Of a stretch of 7,405 bases of DNA, positions 5,871-7,405 are shown in pieces; position 1 is the stretch's first letter; every line of letters begins with the position of its first letter. Location of the stretch: NCBI GenBank assembly GCA_003171295.1, contig PMYF01000316.1, forward strand, positions 1,572-8,976, written 5' to 3'. The notes beneath the pieces were generated by a model. It was not told the origin of the DNA and did not search any database. It saw only the letters and a program-made list of their open reading frames with translations. Made by a program: the position numbers and the translations under genes. The DNA is from Acidobacteriota bacterium (GTDB lineage: Bacteria > Acidobacteriota > Terriglobia > UBA7540).

Positions 5871-7055
5871 CTAGGCGGATATTACCGGGATCACTTCCAG
5901 GGCCCGACGCCGCGCTTCCCGGTCCGCCTCCAAGACGTCACCCAGGGATTGGAGCGTCCCACGGGACGGCATCTGCCGCATCACTTCTTCAATCAAGCAC
6001 GGAATCAATGAAAACTTCAGCCGGCGATCCAGAAAAGCTTCCACGGCAATCTCGTCAGCAGCGTTCAGGACGCAGGGCATGAGACCACCCTGCCGGAGCG
6101 CTTCGCGCGCCAAATCGAGGCAGGGGAACCGCTGCATGTCCGGCGACCGAAAATTCAACTGGCGAACAGAAAGCAAATTCAGCCCTAGTGCGTCTCCGCT
6201 AATGGCCAACCGTTCCGGGTATGTCAGCGCATATTGGATCGGTATGCGCATGTCAGGAACGGCCATCTGGGCCATTACGGACCCGTCTATAAATTCTACC
6301 ATGGAATGGACTACAGATTCGGGATGGATCACAAGCTCAATCTGTTCGGGCGCCACGTCAAAAAGCCAATGTGCCTCAATGATCTCCAGGCCTTTGTTCA
6401 TAAGCGTGGCAGAATCGATGGTAATTCTTCCTCCCATCCGCCACACGGGGTGCTTCAAAGCCTGTTCGGGAGTAATGGCATCAAAGCGCTCAACAGGGGT
6501 TTCCAGGAAAGGCCCTCCGGAACCCGTCAAGACCACACGCTTGACCTCCCTCCGCTGCCCTGAGCGCAAGCATTGATGCACCGCACAATGCTCGCTGTCA
6601 ATGGGAAGCACCTCGGTCCCCTGCTCCGCCGCGGCGCGCATCACAAGCTCACCCGCCGCCACCAGGGTTTCCTTATTGGCCAAGCCCAGGCGCTTGCCGG
6701 CGCGGATTGCCTCATAGGTCGCCACCAGGCCCGTGGCTCCGTGAGAGGCAGAGACGACGAAATCCACCTTGGGATGCGTGGAGGCTTCAACTTGCGCTTC
6801 GACCCCGGAGGTAATTCGCAGCTGCTTGGTGTAACCCAGGGAGCGCAAGCGCGTCCGCAAGGCTTCCTCAAGATCCCTCTGGCTCACAACGGCGATTTCG
6901 GGATGGTATTTAACCACCTGCGCGGCCAGCGTCTCCAGATTTTTCCCCGCCGCGAGTGCAATCACCTGGAAACGGCCCGGCAAGCCATCCACAACGCGGA
7001 GACAATTTTGGCCGATGGAACCGGTCGAGCCGAGAATGCATAGCCCCTGGGTCAT
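5871..7055 (-). CDS. dxr: 1-deoxy-D-xylulose 5-phosphate reductoisomerase
   Basis: Second step of the MEP pathway: DXP plus NADPH gives MEP, in the cytoplasm. The protein has 394 residues from ATG at 7055, a normal length. Seen: the NADPH-binding GSTGSIG (9-15), LANKETLVAAG (125-135), the metal site PIDSEH (151-156, with D153 and E155), TGSGGPF (177-183), HPVWRMGG (202-209) of the active-site loop, and MNKGLEIIEAH (219-229, with N220, K221, E224). The C-terminal helical domain is present to the end. A TTG at 7061 is in frame, but the ATG at 7055 forms an ATGA overlap with the cdsA stop and gives the expected N-terminus, so I chose it. The stretch SASHGATGLVATYEAI (about 102-117) departs from the usual AxVGxAGLLPT form. 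Translation is probably coupled to cdsA. Confidence 0.97.
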   Translation of the reverse strand: MTQGLCILGSTGSIGQNCLRVVDGLPGRFQVIALAAGKNLETLAAQVVKYHPEIAVVSQRDLEEALRTRLRSLGYTKQLRITSGVEAQVEASTHPKVDFVVSASHGATGLVATYEAIRAGKRLGLANKETLVAAGELVMRAAAEQGTEVLPIDSEHCAVHQCLRSGQRREVKRVVLTGSGGPFLETPVERFDAITPEQALKHPVWRMGGRITIDSATLMNKGLEIIEAHWLFDVAPEQIELVIHPESVVHSMVEFIDGSVMAQMAVPDMRIPIQYALTYPERLAISGDALGLNLLSVRQLNFRSPDMQRFPCLDLAREALRQGGLMPCVLNAADEIAVEAFLDRRLKFSLIPCLIEEVMRQMPSRGTLQSLGDVLEADREARRRALEVIPVISA

Positions 7056-7405
7056 GACCAAAGCCCTTGTGCCACCAACGCCAGCCAGAGTGCCGGTGCA
7101 CCGAAAATCAGGCTGTCAATACGGTCGAGGAAACCACCGTGGCCCGGCAGGAGAGTCCCGGAGTCCTTCTGCTTGGCCGCTCGCTTCAGCGCTGATTCGA
7201 CCAAGTCACCGATTTGACCCGCTAGCGCCACCCACGCGACTATGAAGATAACCGCTTTCAAGTCGGCAGTCGTCCAGTACCAATAAACAAAGGTCCAGGC
7301 AGCGAGCAGGCTTCCCACCAATCCGCCCATCGCGCCTTCTACCGTCTTCCGGGGAGATATGCGGGCGAAAAACGGTGTTCGCCCCACCGAACGACCTACG
7401 AGATA
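7052..7405 (-). CDS. cdsA: Phosphatidate cytidylyltransferase (partial, C-terminal 117 residues)
   Basis: Inner-membrane enzyme that makes CDP-diacylglycerol from phosphatidic acid and CTP, the branch point of phospholipid synthesis. Only the C-terminal part is inside the window; the frame is open to the right edge. In fragment numbering: VGRSVGRTPF then RISPRKTVEG (15-24), matching the family's GR...SPKKTWEG; two hydrophobic membrane segments (about 27-44 and 50-66); then the CDS signature, S71...KR (74-75)...KD (80-81), LPGHGG (86-91), DRID (94-97); and a final membrane segment (about 98-113). The stop overlaps the dxr ATG as ATGA. It is the first visible gene of the leftward block; uppS is the usual next neighbour beyond the edge. 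Signature residues are intact, so the gene looks functional. Confidence 0.95.
   Translation of the reverse strand, partial: YLVGRSVGRTPFFARISPRKTVEGAMGGLVGSLLAAWTFVYWYWTTADLKAVIFIVAWVALAGQIGDLVESALKRAAKQKDSGTLLPGHGGFLDRIDSLIFGAPALWLALVAQGLWS

Noticed and set aside
5285..6082. Long plus-strand open frame (265 codons) antisense to rseP and dxr
   Set aside because: It lies opposite two clearly recognised genes, has low-complexity His/Arg/Pro-rich content typical of GC-rich shadow frames, and matches no family I know.
1..7405. Mobile element, defence system, CRISPR array, tRNA or other novel cassette
   Set aside because: Every stretch longer than about 215 bases is taken up by a housekeeping or widely conserved gene. 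No transposase, integrase, direct-repeat/spacer pattern or tRNA-like fold was seen.

Overview
The window is an ordinary, gene-dense chromosomal segment from a GC-rich bacterium. It carries seven protein genes (five complete, two cut by the window edges), three short intergenic stretches, no RNA gene, and no mobile element, CRISPR array or phage gene. The set of genes (a DUF1844 protein fused by a 4-base overlap to a PhnP-like metallo-hydrolase, then ribF, facing a cdsA-dxr-rseP-ispG block) and the style of the proteins suggest an Acidobacteriota-like genome. That assignment is inference from gene content and recalled similarity, not from a search.

Layout. Bases 1-684 (minus strand) hold the start of mazG, a nucleoside-triphosphate pyrophosphohydrolase that runs off the left edge. 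Bases 685-826 are the divergent control region between mazG and the rightward genes; it contains a TATAAT box, a 10-base palindrome and one copy of an imperfect repeat whose other copy lies in the mazG leader. Bases 827-2992 (plus strand) are a compact three-gene unit: a small DUF1844 protein, a PhnP-like MBL-fold hydrolase and ribF (riboflavin kinase/FAD synthetase). Bases 2993-3207 are the convergent gap. Bases 3208-7405 (minus strand) are the classic envelope/isoprenoid block, transcribed leftwards as cdsA (partial), dxr, rseP, ispG. The gap between rseP and ispG (4363-4528) holds four consecutive predicted hairpins and an exact 14-base direct repeat.

How the genes fit together. Dxr and IspG are an early and a late enzyme of the MEP pathway to isoprenoid precursors. 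CdsA makes CDP-diacylglycerol for phospholipids, and RseP is the membrane site-2 protease that commonly sits between dxr and other envelope genes. uppS would be expected just beyond the right edge. RibF supplies FMN and FAD to the whole cell, and MazG removes non-canonical NTPs.

I looked for an undescribed system and found none that I can defend. The items most worth a second look are the four-hairpin array between rseP and ispG, the uncertain mazG start with repeats around it, and the translationally coupled DUF1844/MBL pair of unknown function.
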